Translations under genes and position numbers: made by a program
The notes under the pieces: model-generated
Database searches by the model: none
Seen by the model: only the letters and a program-made list of their open reading frames with translations
What the model was told of the DNA's origin: nothing
NCBI GenBank assembly: GCA_008931825.1
Contig: QXVZ01019124.1
Span: 1 to 26,861 of the forward strand
Direction of reading: 5' to 3'
Length of the DNA: 26,861 bases
Source of the DNA: Phallusia fumigata
Lineage: Eukaryota > Chordata > Ascidiacea > Phlebobranchia > Ascidiidae
Shown here: one piece after another, positions 1-8,390 of the stretch
Layout of the letters: every line of letters begins with the position of its first letter
Numbering within the stretch: position 1 is the first letter of the stretch

Positions 1-124
1 TTTTGTTCTGATGAATATTAGAGACTAAACAGTTGTCAATTGTAAGAGCTAAGTTTTTTTCGTAATTTACTGACGTAAACATGCTACCTTCACACAAAAT
101 TTCTGCTGGGGCAATTTTGCTTCG

Positions 125-166
125 AATATTGGCCAAAGGGGTCTATGGATTCAAAAAAAGTTAGGA
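125..166. repeat. possible end of a hAT-like MITE
   Basis: The stretch contains a run of A followed by gttaggaaccacc, which resembles the terminal sequence of many hAT-type non-autonomous elements (an A-run, then TTgGGAACCACTG). No partner terminus can be seen because the window begins here. The rest of 1-320 shows no coding signal that I can support. Confidence 0.25.
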
Positions 167-320
167 ACCACCATCCTAGAACATTTATGTATATCAGATA
201 AATGGTTTTAGTTTAGTTATGCTACTACTGTTGGAACTTGACACAGCAAATGATACGGTTACTGCAGTTATATCACGGTAGGCTGCAGTTATATCAGCTT
301 GGCCATGTGGAACATTTATC

Positions 321-830
321 ATGTGCATAGTCAACCCTTTCTTCAAGTTTTCGGGTTGGGCACTTTACAGTCATAGAATTATTTGGGCATCATGTAAACC
401 TCTGTGGGATGTGCTCATGCCAGAGGTTCTCAAGTCACATTCTACTGACAAAAAGTGGAACAAAATTTCTAAAAAATTTATTGACATGTGGGACTTTCCA
501 ATGGGTTGGGGAACCATAGGTTACAAACACATCTTTATTCAAGCACCTGGAACTTCCAGTTCTGAGTATTTTAAATGTATAAGGCAAACATAACATTGTT
601 TTGCTTGCAGTATGTAATGCCCAGTATTGCTGTATATTAATACCAATTGGTGATTCAGGAAGACACAGTGATGGTTTAGTGTTTGTCAATTCCGAATTCG
701 GAAGAAGGGTTATTAGTGGAGAATTGAACATTTACAGTTATTAATGCCTGCCAAACACCAACATATGTGTACCGAAGGGCAATGTTGGTAATGCTGCTTT
801 TCTATTGCCTTCTTATCTTGGAGCATGTTT
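321..830 (+). pseudogene. PIF/Harbinger-type DDE transposase fragment
   Basis: The reading frame from 321 and a second frame from about 588 resemble consecutive parts of the DDE_Tnp_4 transposase of PIF/Harbinger DNA transposons. The first part has W-x2-I-S-x2-F-x3-W-x-F-P, then GTIGYKHIFIQAP and a YFK-type end, where active elements have GAIDGKHI and a YK block. The second part reads VCNAQYCCILIPIGDSGRHS followed by a NSEFGRR block, matching the family's second catalytic region with its Asp retained. The first catalytic Asp (GAIDGKH) is replaced in GTIGYKH, the frame changes near 590, and stops follow, so the copy is dead. The part further 5' is missing or outside the window. Residues after 750 (about LPNTNICVPKGNVGNAAFLL) weakly continue the family. 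Confidence 0.7.
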
Positions 831-1135
831 TTGAAAATTAAAAATAAATAATATGTACAAAATAATTATTATTTCATTGTACAACTTTGTTTGTTGACAG
901 AGAAGATAAAATGGTGAATGGTAACCTGAACTGCAGATTTTTTCAACCTTGAATTTTTCAATGCTGTTGTCAACTGCATGTGAATACACAGAAAACAAAA
1001 AAATACAATGAAGTAACACATCCTACATTACTAAAAATGCAGGAAAATAAAAGTAGAAAAGGAAAATGATTGAAGATTATACAGAAATAAACATGTTGAA
1101 CAAGTTTGAATGTAAAAAATAAGTGTATGCACAAT
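831..1135. other. AT-rich stretch between transposase relic and MADF gene
   Basis: This stretch holds no gene I can support. It presumably contains the 3' untranslated region of the MADF-BESS gene on the minus strand. Short minus-strand frames here are rich in Phe, Tyr and Cys, as expected from AT-rich noncoding DNA. Confidence 0.4.
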
Positions 1136-2051
1136 TTAATTTGCATCCAGACTTGAATGTTGTGCTGCCAGATGCTGTGAAATAACAGCAATAGACTCGT
1201 ATGCTTTAGCTTGTGGCATGTTTCTTAAGCTTGATGCAACAAAATTTCCAAAGTATGAGAATTGATCATTTTGTTGTCCAGTGTTGGATGCTGTTATTAT
1301 CTGTGAAATGCTTTCCCTATTTTGTCGAAGCATATCTAGAATATTTTCCTGAAATACCAACTGAAACATATCACCCTGATAATCCGTTTGATCAGAACGC
1401 TTTCGTTTGTTGCCTTTTCTAGAAGTTGTTGGTACAGATGCACTGGAATGAGTGGCCGAATCAGATTCTTCATTTGCCACTTCAAGCCCCATCACTTCTG
1501 CAAAGTACAACCAATTTTATCTTGAGTCGGAATGATTGAAACATATATATGTACAAATACCATCTTCTGGTGCAGTTTCATCTTGTGTGAAGTCAATCGC
1601 AGGACATGAATATTGTGAAAAGTTCCCAAAAGTTCTGTAACAAATCATAGTTGTGAAATAAGCAATACATTAAGATTTTTTACCAAAATCACTTACAATT
1701 TATGTCTTAAATGATCCTGCAAAAATTTTAGTGCTTCATAATGTTCCCACACTGGCAAGTTTTCAGCACCACCACCACTCTTTTGTGCATTATCAAATTT
1801 CCGCTTTTCTTTTGCAAAGCGGTCTCTTAAACTTTTCCAGCGTTTCATGCAACTTTCCACTGAAACAACATTCAATTAGTTGCTGTACAAAACAATATCA
1901 GTACATTTATCCTACCTGACTGGCCGGTGCACTGGCCAATGTTTTGCCAAGCATTTTCTCTTTTCTTTTGATCTTTATACTGGCTGCTTCGAGAATCATA
2001 AATACTAGGAGAATCACGCACCAATTGTATTAGTACTTCATTAAATTCCAT
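1136..2051 (-). CDS. MADF-BESS domain protein, four exons
   Basis: Minus-strand exons are 2051-1916, 1859-1697, 1634-1561 and 1497-1136, all with GT-AG borders and matching phases, giving 244 residues. Residues from about 5 to 100 form a MADF (Myb/SANT-like, Adf-1 type) DNA-binding domain: FNEVLIQLVRDSPSIYD, then W-x2-I-G, then SCMKRWKSLRDRFAKEKRK and W-x-HYEALKFLQDHL. A Ser/Lys/Arg-rich stretch with a nuclear-localisation-like KGNKRKR follows. The C-terminus from about residue 206 looks like a BESS motif (FGNFVASSLRNMPQ, then AYESIAVISQHL), a protein-protein interaction module of Adf-1 and Dip3-like factors. The start at 2051 is the first ATG in frame. The convergent neighbour is a dead Harbinger transposase. 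Some Harbinger elements carry a second Myb/SANT-like gene, so this may be transposon-derived or an ordinary host regulator. Unlike the transposase, its frame is intact. Confidence 0.85.
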
Positions 2052-2385
2052 TGTCAAAGTTGTAAATGGTCATTAAACAAACAATCTACAAACAAAAGTT
2101 TATAAAACCACCAGACATTTATCATAGCAAGCCAATTTACAGCATTGCCATCAGCTTATTAAATTCCATTGGTAAAGTTGTAAATGATCATTAAACACAC
2201 AATCTATAAACACAACTTTACAAAACCACCAGAAATTTATCATAACTAGCAAGTTTGCACCATTTTCATCAGTATTTCATTAAATTCCATTCCTAAATTT
2301 CCAGCAAATAATCATAAAATATTCAATCTACAAACAAGACTACTTAAAACTACCAGAAAATATTATAACAAGCCGCATACCCTAG
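2037..2385. repeat. three tandem copies of a roughly 118-bp unit upstream of the MADF gene
   Basis: The block ttaaattccatt starts at 2041, 2159 and 2280. It is followed each time by related text (taaatggtcattaaac, an acaatctacaaac block, aaaaccaccaga, atttatcata, then a caagc block), so the periods are about 118 and 121 bp. The copies have drifted and the third is the most diverged. The copy nearest the gene contains its start codon and first codons (MEFN), so the unit spans the start and promoter-proximal region. Confidence 0.75.
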
Positions 2386-2514
2386 ACACACAAGGTTCTG
2401 CACCAAGCAAGCCACCCAGCAAACACTGCGGCTGACGGTAAAGTGAAGTCTCATGTAACTCTGCCGTCAGGCGCTTCAAGCGAGGAAATCACGCCGTCAC
2501 GGCGTGACGCCAGT

Positions 2515-2735
2515 TTTGTGAACGCCCCGCCGCTTTTCGCGAGATCGGAAACCGCACCGCAGCCATTAACCGCGTCTGGCGTGAATCCCGCTTTCAGCAC
2601 TGCGCGAAGGGAGTTCAAAGGTTTTTGATAAACGCAGCGCAGCGGACGGTGCCAAGGCTGATTCACACCGGATACGTTTAACGGTCGCGGTACGGTTTTT
2701 TGATCTCGCGGCAAGCAGCGGGGCACTTACACCAG
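2515..2735. repeat. MITE-like unit with two inverted arms
   Basis: Reverse-complementing 2515-2608 gives text that aligns with 2650-2735: a gattcac start, a cggt/cgcggt block, then gatctcgcg, cagcgggg and a ttacac end. The arms flank a spacer of about 40 bp. The stretch is much richer in GC and CpG than its surroundings. The short frames in it on both strands are shadows of this palindrome and not genes. Confidence 0.6.
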
Positions 2736-2814
2736 CCGGGATCAAAGTCTATCTATCAAACACAAAACACTTGGGCCGTGGCTGATAGATAAGCTTTGGT
2801 CGCGGCTGGTGTAA
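2728..2814. repeat. palindromic hairpin with arms of about 33-35 bp
   Basis: The left arm (2728-2762) begins ttacaccagccgggatcaaag and the right arm (2782-2814) ends ctttggtcgcggctggtgtaa. Each is nearly the reverse complement of the other, including the tctatctatca/tgatagata core. The same hairpin type recurs at 3700-3783, so this is a dispersed non-autonomous element. Its superfamily is not clear to me. Confidence 0.65.
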
Positions 2815-2819
2815 ACGAT

Positions 2820-3340
2820 TGCGTCACGCGTAAAGTAGACGTCCTGCTGGGTAGTCCTGTAGCTTATGAACATCAAGTTGTAATCGTGTTGCTGTTTCTC
2901 TAATAAGTTTGCTATATTTTGCTGTAAAGGAGATGCGTAACAATAGCCCTATAGACATCGATAACGGCAGTTTACTATACTAGAAAAGTTCATGTAACAA
3001 TGACGAAACGATGGCATTAAGTTTATACCCCATCACTTAAAAACCGTGTTGAAACATGTATTTTGTAGTTTGTGTGATAGTAGCATGAACATACATATTA
3101 CTACACCCCATAAACTCCCTATTACCTTATACCAGCACAAGACTAATAAAACTGGTTCGTATGTGAGGACGATTTGCATGGCTAGTGTGATAAAGGGAGT
3201 CTAACTTTCCGTGGCAGTTTCCTAATTAGAACACAAAAGAACTTGCAGTTCGTCCCTATCGCTGAAAAGGCGATGACGCAGAACAATACCACGTCTGAAG
3301 CGTTAACGTAATACCGAAACGACCCTGAAGCATTTAAGTT
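2820..3340. other. stretch without a recognisable gene
   Basis: I see no coding region, RNA gene or clear repeat here. Base composition is unremarkable and the short frames have no recognisable domains. Confidence 0.4.
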
Positions 3341-3469
3341 CTCAAACTATGCGCTGCGACGTCCGGGTGCGTGGTTTTAATTTTCCAAGGGCGTCGGGCA
3401 TTTTAACACAAACATATCTTTTTGTTTTCGAATCAATAAATACGAATTTATGAAGGCTCTTTGAAAAAT

Positions 3470-3552
3470 GTATTATGCGTACCGACGTCCTACACAGATC
3501 GTCTTCCTCAGGATGAATAACACTCAGGGCGCGAAATACAACACAACGGGAT
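3470..3552. repeat. dispersed repeat fragment, copy 1
   Basis: The text gcgtaccgacg, then gtcttcctca, then gcgcgaaatacaacacaac and gggata recurs in changed form at 3787-3862. Read on the minus strand it encodes HPEEDDLCRTS, a peptide I associate loosely with the ends of invertebrate retroelement-type repeats (possibly LINE or Penelope-like). The family assignment is weak. Only the repetition inside the window is directly seen. Confidence 0.45.
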
Positions 3553-3637
3553 AATAAACGAAAAAAAGAAAACAGCTTTGAAGGAAAAAAATTTAGAGCG
3601 CGCGCAAACATCGATAAACCACACCGGACTAACGATA

Positions 3638-3783
3638 AAGGCTGATTCACTACAGATGCGTTTTACAGTTGCGGTGCGGTTTTTTGATCTCGCGGCAAGC
3701 AGCGGGGCAATTACACCAGCCGCGACCAAAGTTTATCTATCAGACACGGCCAAAGTGTTTTATGTTTGATAGATAGACTTTGG
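3638..3783. repeat. second copy of the MITE-like unit, cut by an N
   Basis: This copy matches 2648 to about 2800: aaggctgattcac, then gcggtgcggttttttgatct, then gcggcaagcagcggggca and the hairpin arm ttacaccagccgcgaccaaag. It stops inside the second hairpin arm at actttgg, immediately before the N at 3784. The expected end of the arm (tcgcggctggtgtaa) is absent. Confidence 0.65.
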
Positions 3784-3786
3784 NTT

Positions 3787-3862
3787 GCGTACCAACGTTT
3801 CGACGGCCTATACAAGTCGACTTCCTCATAACAGTCAACGCGAAATACAACACACTAGGATA
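3787..3862. repeat. dispersed repeat fragment, copy 2
   Basis: The text gcgtaccaacgtttcgacgg, then gtcgacttcctca, then acgcgaaatacaacacac and aggata is a diverged second copy of the repeat at 3470-3552, in the same orientation. It lies directly after the N at 3784. Confidence 0.45.
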
Positions 3863-4191
3863 GCCTTTGCAAGGCATTTGCTAAAGCAAGTCGGAAGCAA
3901 AACATCTGTTTTAATGTTCATGGTGTTGTCCCGCTGAGGTATATGCCAGGACCCCAGAAACAACCTCTTTCTGTAGTCCGGCTCGCAGGCAATAACGCAA
4001 CACGAGGCAACCGGAACAACTTTAACGCAGCATGCGTTTAATCTACGTAGAGTGTGAAACGTAGCGAACCTTGGTAATCCGTCATAAAACCAAACGCGCC
4101 ATGCACTACAGCCTCGATCCTAGGGGAAAGACGTTCTTACGCAAACTACGTGCAAACCCTANGAATTGGTCGAGGAAAAAACTTGTTGCGA

Positions 4192-5842
4192 ATGAATGAC
4201 AATGATCCACAACGGTAAGTAATTCCTAGGAAAAACAAATCAAGTACATTATATACGATAACGGATAGTGAAATGACAATAAGCGAAAACAGGAATATAT
4301 ATATGTATATATATGCTTCTCTCATATCCTCTGTTTTTTACAAATCACACAAAAGCATCCTCGCTAAAGACTCAAAGAGCAGTGGTTCCCATTCGGGGAG
4401 GAATTTCGACTTTATAGTGAACTAATTCATGAGTGGTTTAGTATTCCTTTTGGGCAGACCAGTTGTTCAAAGCCTTTTAATATCACTTTATATTGGAATG
4501 AAAAGTTTCAAAAAGCGGAAATGCTTAAAAAAAGGTTGGGAACTGACTAGGTGTGTGATGTGCCAGGACAAAAGCCAAATAAATGCAGCTTAAACAATAT
4601 ACCCACTGTATTTTAATTTTAGTCCTGCTGCGATGAGACCAACAAGCGGAATCCAGTTGGCCGCAAACTTTTCACGCAAGCCGCTTACACAGTCTGGATT
4701 AGAAAATGGTATTTTACAAAATCGCTTGATATCATCATGTGTTTTACATACAAGCCTTGTCTTGTGTCTTCTTATTAAGACTACTATATTTATGCTACCT
4801 CAAAACACCGTCTACCTAATACCACCTGTTAGTATACTGTTACTTTGTCTTTGGTTACGTGCATCTTTTTGAAATCAAACAACTACATTAGTGTGACAAA
4901 AACTTGAAAAAACGGTTTTGCTAAAACCACGCTAGGACTGGGTCGTGGTCGGCGGCCATTCACCGGTCCCAACTTTGTGCCGCAAAAGCGTGATCACGTG
5001 TTTGTCAATCGCGAAATGGACGCCGAGATCGGAAAGAATCTGGAAGCTATGACGCAACCGATGAGCAGCAACGAGGGTAAGTTGGGATCAAGGTTACTGT
5101 AACCTTCAAATGTAAGATTAAATGGCTTTTGTTTGGTTTCAGGTAGCGAAGCATCTAGTAGCGAAAGTGGATCCGCAGCTTGTGACCCAACTCAGGCATT
5201 GCGGAAAGAGAAGAAGCGACTGACGAAACTTCTCAAGCAGGTAAAAAGGGAAACAGGCTTTCTGATGATACAATGCTTTGATAGGAAAGCCAAATTTCGC
5301 TACCTCCAAACGCGAATCTTTTCATGATCAGGATAAATGTATTGACCCAAGTAGTGGCCAAAAAGACGTTTGTCAATCAGACGTTTCGACAAAACCACCC
5401 GAATACCGGTGGCGGATCTGGGTAAAAGCTAAATATTCTTTAGCTTAGTGCCACGCAATCATATGTAATATGTAAAAAAAATCTTTCTGTGATTAAAATG
5501 CATGTATACTTTTAAACATTCTGATACCAGTTGGTGTAAAGGGGACATCAGGGCTTTATACAGCGTAGGGCCTCACCAAGTGTAATGGGCAGAAGACTCT
5601 GCCTGAGACACAAATTTCTTTCAAGGTTTAAGAGATGGTTTGGCATGCTTGTATGCGGTTCTGTTCTGTGTTTCCTCGCTTGAATTGTAAAGTAACTTGC
5701 TTTGGTTGGGTAGATTTCGCAGCTTGAGACGCAATTGGAATCGGGCGTTCTATTAAACTCAGATGAAACCACCAAAATGAACCGAAAACCTTTGCTGGAA
5801 ACGCGGCTGTTTGAGATCGACCTTGAGCTTGGAGAGGACTAA
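4192..5842 (+). CDS. 158-residue coiled-coil protein, five exons, function unassigned
   Basis: Plus-strand exons are 4192-4214, 4623-4708, 4936-5076, 5143-5240 and 5714-5842. Every junction has GT-AG borders and consistent phase, giving 158 residues that begin MNDNDPQRPAAMRPTSG. The middle has a basic Gly/Arg segment (GLGRGRRPF) followed by KRDHVFVNREMDAEI. A Ser-rich linker (GSEASSSESGS) leads into a charged C-terminal helical region: ALRKEKKRLTKLLKQ, then QLETQLESG, then LLETRLFEIDLELGED at the end. That last pattern resembles the C-terminal helical hairpin shared by PYM (partner of Y14-Mago) and eIF2A, but the PYM N-terminal Mago-binding motif is not present, so I do not assign a name. The tiny first exon is the least certain. 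It lies about 30 bp after the N at 4162, and the true 5' end may differ. Confidence 0.65.
4292..4315. repeat. AT/GT microsatellite in intron 1
   Basis: A short run of alternating ta/at with an interrupting tg (atatatatgtatatatatg) lies in the first intron of the coiled-coil gene. Confidence 0.6.
4380..4546. mobile_element. hAT-like MITE in intron 1 of the coiled-coil gene
   Basis: The sequence starts cagtggttcccattcgggg and ends aaaaaaaggttgggaactg, an imperfect terminal inverted repeat of the type common in non-autonomous hAT elements (CAGTGGTTCCCA and TGGGAAC-x-ACTG). The length is about 167 bp and there is no coding capacity. I could not recognise an intact 8-bp target duplication. It is wholly intronic (4215-4622). 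Confidence 0.6.
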
Positions 5843-6076
5843 AAGCCGCCCGATGAAATGTTTGCAACGTATGCCGATCACTTTTCCGTTGTCTGAAGTT
5901 TTTTACCCAATACGCCAAGATACGTTTTTAGTGTGACGGATATTCTTCAGTCATGTGGAAACCTCAACTTTGGAAAGCATCACACGATTACCTTTAGCTT
6001 TTTTTGTTCGCACCTGTAGCCATGCTTTGCCCCTCACATTTTTTTGCAGTTTTCACATACCTTACTTCAGCATTAG

Positions 6077-6107
6077 TGACGTCATTATTTTCTTCTACAT
6101 GACGTCA
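6077..6107. promoter_or_regulatory. two perfect CRE palindromes (TGACGTCA)
   Basis: TGACGTCA occurs at 6077-6084 and again at 6100-6107, 23 bp apart start to start. This is the consensus site of CREB/ATF bZIP factors. They lie between the stop codon (5842) and the poly(A) signal (6267) of the coiled-coil gene, so either they are transcribed 3' UTR sequence or they belong to an unrecognised regulatory element. Confidence 0.4.
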
Positions 6108-6266
6108 TTGAGCTAATCGGGTTTACTTTACTCTCCGTGCTTGTCCTCCACTTTTTCATCACTGTAGCACATACTTCGTTCTTGTCACCGAGTCCCACGG
6201 TTTCCATAGGAACTGGTGGATCCTGGGACAAATTTTTCATACTTTCGTTTTGCTGGTGTTCTGTTC

Positions 6267-6272
6267 AATAAA
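6267..6272 (+). terminator. poly(A) signal of the coiled-coil gene
   Basis: AATAAA lies 425 nt after the stop at 5842, in the same orientation, with a T-rich stretch shortly downstream. It is the first canonical signal after the gene. Confidence 0.55.
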
Positions 6273-7340
6273 ACCATGTTTTAACTTGTATTCTATTTTC
6301 GCCTTAACATCCTTCTCCAAAATATAGTTTTCTTATTTTTCCATGGTTTAAAATTAGGCTGGAGCTGCACTACGTTATCCTCAATGCGTTGACTATTTTC
6401 GGTGTAGGAGGCAATGCGTGATAGAAACTTATTTGTTATTAATCCTGCTACTTCGCTGCGGTATCATCAGTATAGGTCAGTTAACTGCAGATCAACATTG
6501 TTGCGTTACTACAGGTGATGAGTTTGACTACATGGTTTAACTCTGCTGCCATTTAGGAGTTGTTAATGTGTGTGGACCCATTCGTTTGTGCTTGTAGAAA
6601 CAATGATGTTATAGAATACCAAGAAAACTAAATGTTTCGGCAACTGCGAAGTCATGTCTAANCATTTAGGAGTTGTTAATGTGTGTGGACCCATTCGTTT
6701 GTGCTTGTAGAAACAATGATGTTATAGAATACCAAGAAAACTAAATGTTTCGGCAACTGCGAAGTCATGTCTAAAGGTTGTGAATAAGCCTGCAAAGCGA
6801 AGTCGGGACAAAGCCTTTTTTAAGTTGGGAAGTCTTTCGTAGATAATTTTTTAAGTGCAGAACAAAGGTGAGTCTGTTTAAACGGGCGTATTCGTGGCTG
6901 CAAGTCATGCGTTTCGCTGGCTCAGTTGCGCAACGGTAACCTCCATATACGTTTGCAATATCGCAATGCAGAGGAGAATGCAACTTTTCGCTGTAGGTCC
7001 TACTACTTCGCTGTGGCATAGTCAAAATCCCCCAATTTGTAGGAAATGATTTGCATGTTTTACGACAGATGCAGCCCTACAGCCACTACTTAAAGCATAA
7101 AACAATCCAATGTAATGTAGCAACGTCATTGGGTTCGTAGGAACGTATTACCTCTTTTCGTGCAATTATTTGAAGGTGATACATTGCTTCTGTTTCGCAA
7201 GAAATCAAAAGTGTTCGTATTTGTAAAAACGTCCAGGCCATCAAACGACAGATAAAAACTTGCTGATAACAAGCTAACAATCATGGTGGTAAAACTAATT
7301 TCTATGGCCAGTATATACAAGAAAAAAGTTTTTTCAAATT
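6273..7340. other. stretch without a recognisable gene
   Basis: Apart from the perfect 112-bp copy around the N at 6662, I see no gene, RNA or clear repeat. Minus-strand frames of 64-84 codons occur (7086-7280, 6771-7025) but lack recognisable motifs, splice partners or composition bias. Confidence 0.4.
6550..6774. repeat. perfect 112-bp direct copy flanking a single N
   Basis: Bases 6550-6661 are repeated without visible change at 6663-6774, separated only by the N at 6662. An exact copy abutting an N is best explained as an unmerged overlap of two contig ends and not a true tandem duplication. Confidence 0.85.
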
Positions 7341-7341
7341 C

Positions 7342-7347
7342 TTTATT
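7342..7347 (-). terminator. poly(A) signal of the minus-strand peptide gene
   Basis: The minus strand reads AATAAA here, about 115 nt beyond the stop codon at 7460, giving a plausible short 3' UTR. Confidence 0.6.
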
Positions 7348-7459
7348 CTGCTTAGAAAAAGAGCGTATATAGAAATAAGATAAATTCCAAAAAAACTAAA
7401 CGTAAAAATTAATAATTAGCGCCGAAAGTAAGCAAACTTGAACGTCACATATCAACCGG

Positions 7460-8242
7460 TTACCAGCACCTGTGACTACAATCACCACAAGTTGGACGAT
7501 AAAATAAAACTCTTCTTCTGAATGATCGCTTTTCTCGAATGTTGACATCAACGTTGTCGACATCTGCTTCGACGTTTTCGGCGGAGATGCTTCTTTTCGA
7601 CAAAACGTTCGTGTGACATTTGTTGATGAGCCTGTAGCATGCACGTCGGTGCCAAATCAAGCAGCGCCTTCTGTGGTTGCGCCCCGCTGCTGGCTTTCGA
7701 AACCAAGACCGTTTGAACCTAAACAACGTTGAATTATTTGTCGTGTTTTTAAAAACCAAATAGCAAAACGAATTTTTAATGCAAATCCACGGCTTTCTAA
7801 ACCAGTAGCGTTTCAAGCCTTTATACCTGAGTTACAAGTCAATTCGAGTAATTTACCCAGCGAGTCAATTCGAGTAATTTACCCAGCGAGTCAATTCGAG
7901 TTATTTACCCATCGAGTCTCGAATCATTGCGTTTAGTGACACGATCTAAGTCAAGAATTTGGCGGCATGTGACTCGACTTATATCGTGATTTTAAACCAT
8001 CACCTGGACTGACTCAAGTCGAGTCTCTAATTGACTCGCCGATTTCTGACTTAATCTCTGATTCGATGATTCAAATCGTAACAATACTGTTACAAATATT
8101 AGTGGAAGTTTACCAACCTTTGAAGCATTTCGATGGAATCTTGAGTTTCTGCAGTTTGTTGGGTTTCTCGCAATACCGAAGCTTGGCACATAAACAAGCA
8201 CATTAGCAGCGTAAAAAGGCTTGCAACGTATATTCCAGTCAT
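7460..8242 (-). CDS. secreted cationic six-cysteine peptide precursor A (two exons)
   Basis: Minus-strand exons 8242-8118 and 7718-7460 join in phase 2 (CAA AG, then G TTC) and encode 127 residues. Residues 1-21 are a signal peptide (MTGIYVASLFTLLMCLFMCQA). A short propeptide ends in RFKR. Chain 1 starts SWFRKPAAGRNHRRRC and has Cys spaced C-x7-C-x6-C, with no acidic residue, ending at a Lys-Arg site after HTNVLS. An acidic linker (SISAENVEADVDN and onward) ends at REKR. Chain 2 is SFRRRVLFYRPTCGDCSHRC plus a final Trp, with C-x2-C-x3-C. The partner gene at 9703-10248 has the same exon break and phase. A TATA box lies about 80 nt upstream of the ATG. Host-defence peptide or peptide hormone are both possible. 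I recognise no named family, and the spacing is not that of insulin/relaxin, defensin or ShKT domains. The 399-bp intron holds a 26-bp minisatellite and a decayed copy of the exon 2 start. Confidence 0.82.
7787..7820 (-). pseudogene. decayed copy of the start of exon 2, inside the intron of precursor A
   Basis: On the minus strand this reads ggcttgaaacgctactgg, tttagaaagccgtgg, which matches the exon 2 start gttcaaacggtcttgg, tttcgaaagcca at most positions and follows an AG. It would read KRYWFRKP in place of KRSWFRKP. Splicing exon 1 to this AG would shift the frame and soon meet a stop, so it looks like a non-functional partial duplication. Confidence 0.5.
7838..7915. repeat. 26-bp minisatellite, three copies
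   Basis: Three consecutive units (7838-7863, 7864-7889, 7890-7915) read gtcaattcgagtaatttacc then cagcga. The first two are identical and the third has two changes. Related gactcgact and gactcaagtcgagtc motifs continue to about 8040. The repeat lies in the intron of precursor A. Confidence 0.9.
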
Positions 8243-8323
8243 CGTTTCTGAATAAAATTGCTTTAGTTTTTATTGCTGCGTATTTCGAAGTTGAACTTAT
8301 GTCGAGATCCAAAATGTTGCTAG

Positions 8324-8390
8324 CTTATATAAGTTTTCCACTGGCATAAATTTGCATTATTATCTACCGACATATTTTGGCGTTTCTTCC
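8324..8390 (-). promoter_or_regulatory. promoter of precursor A: conserved module, octamer and TATA box
   Basis: Read on the minus strand, GGAAGAAACGCC begins at 8390, ATGCAAAT (an exact POU-factor octamer) lies at 8357-8350, a GTGGAAAA block follows, and CTTATATAAG lies at 8333-8324, 82 nt before the start codon. The same order of blocks occurs before precursor B, so this is a duplicated promoter and not a chance TATA match. Confidence 0.7.

Noticed and set aside
2443-2726. Coding frames on both strands in the CpG-rich block
   Set aside because: Both are mirror readings of a palindromic repeat and have no recognisable protein motif.
3342-3769. Minus-strand frame containing HPEEDDLCRTS and its plus-strand shadow as genes
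   Set aside because: They lie across dispersed repeats that recur within 400 bp, with no intact domain.
5548-5918. Minus-strand frames of 75 and 96 codons
   Set aside because: They lie antisense to the last intron and exon of the coiled-coil gene, with no motif or splice support.
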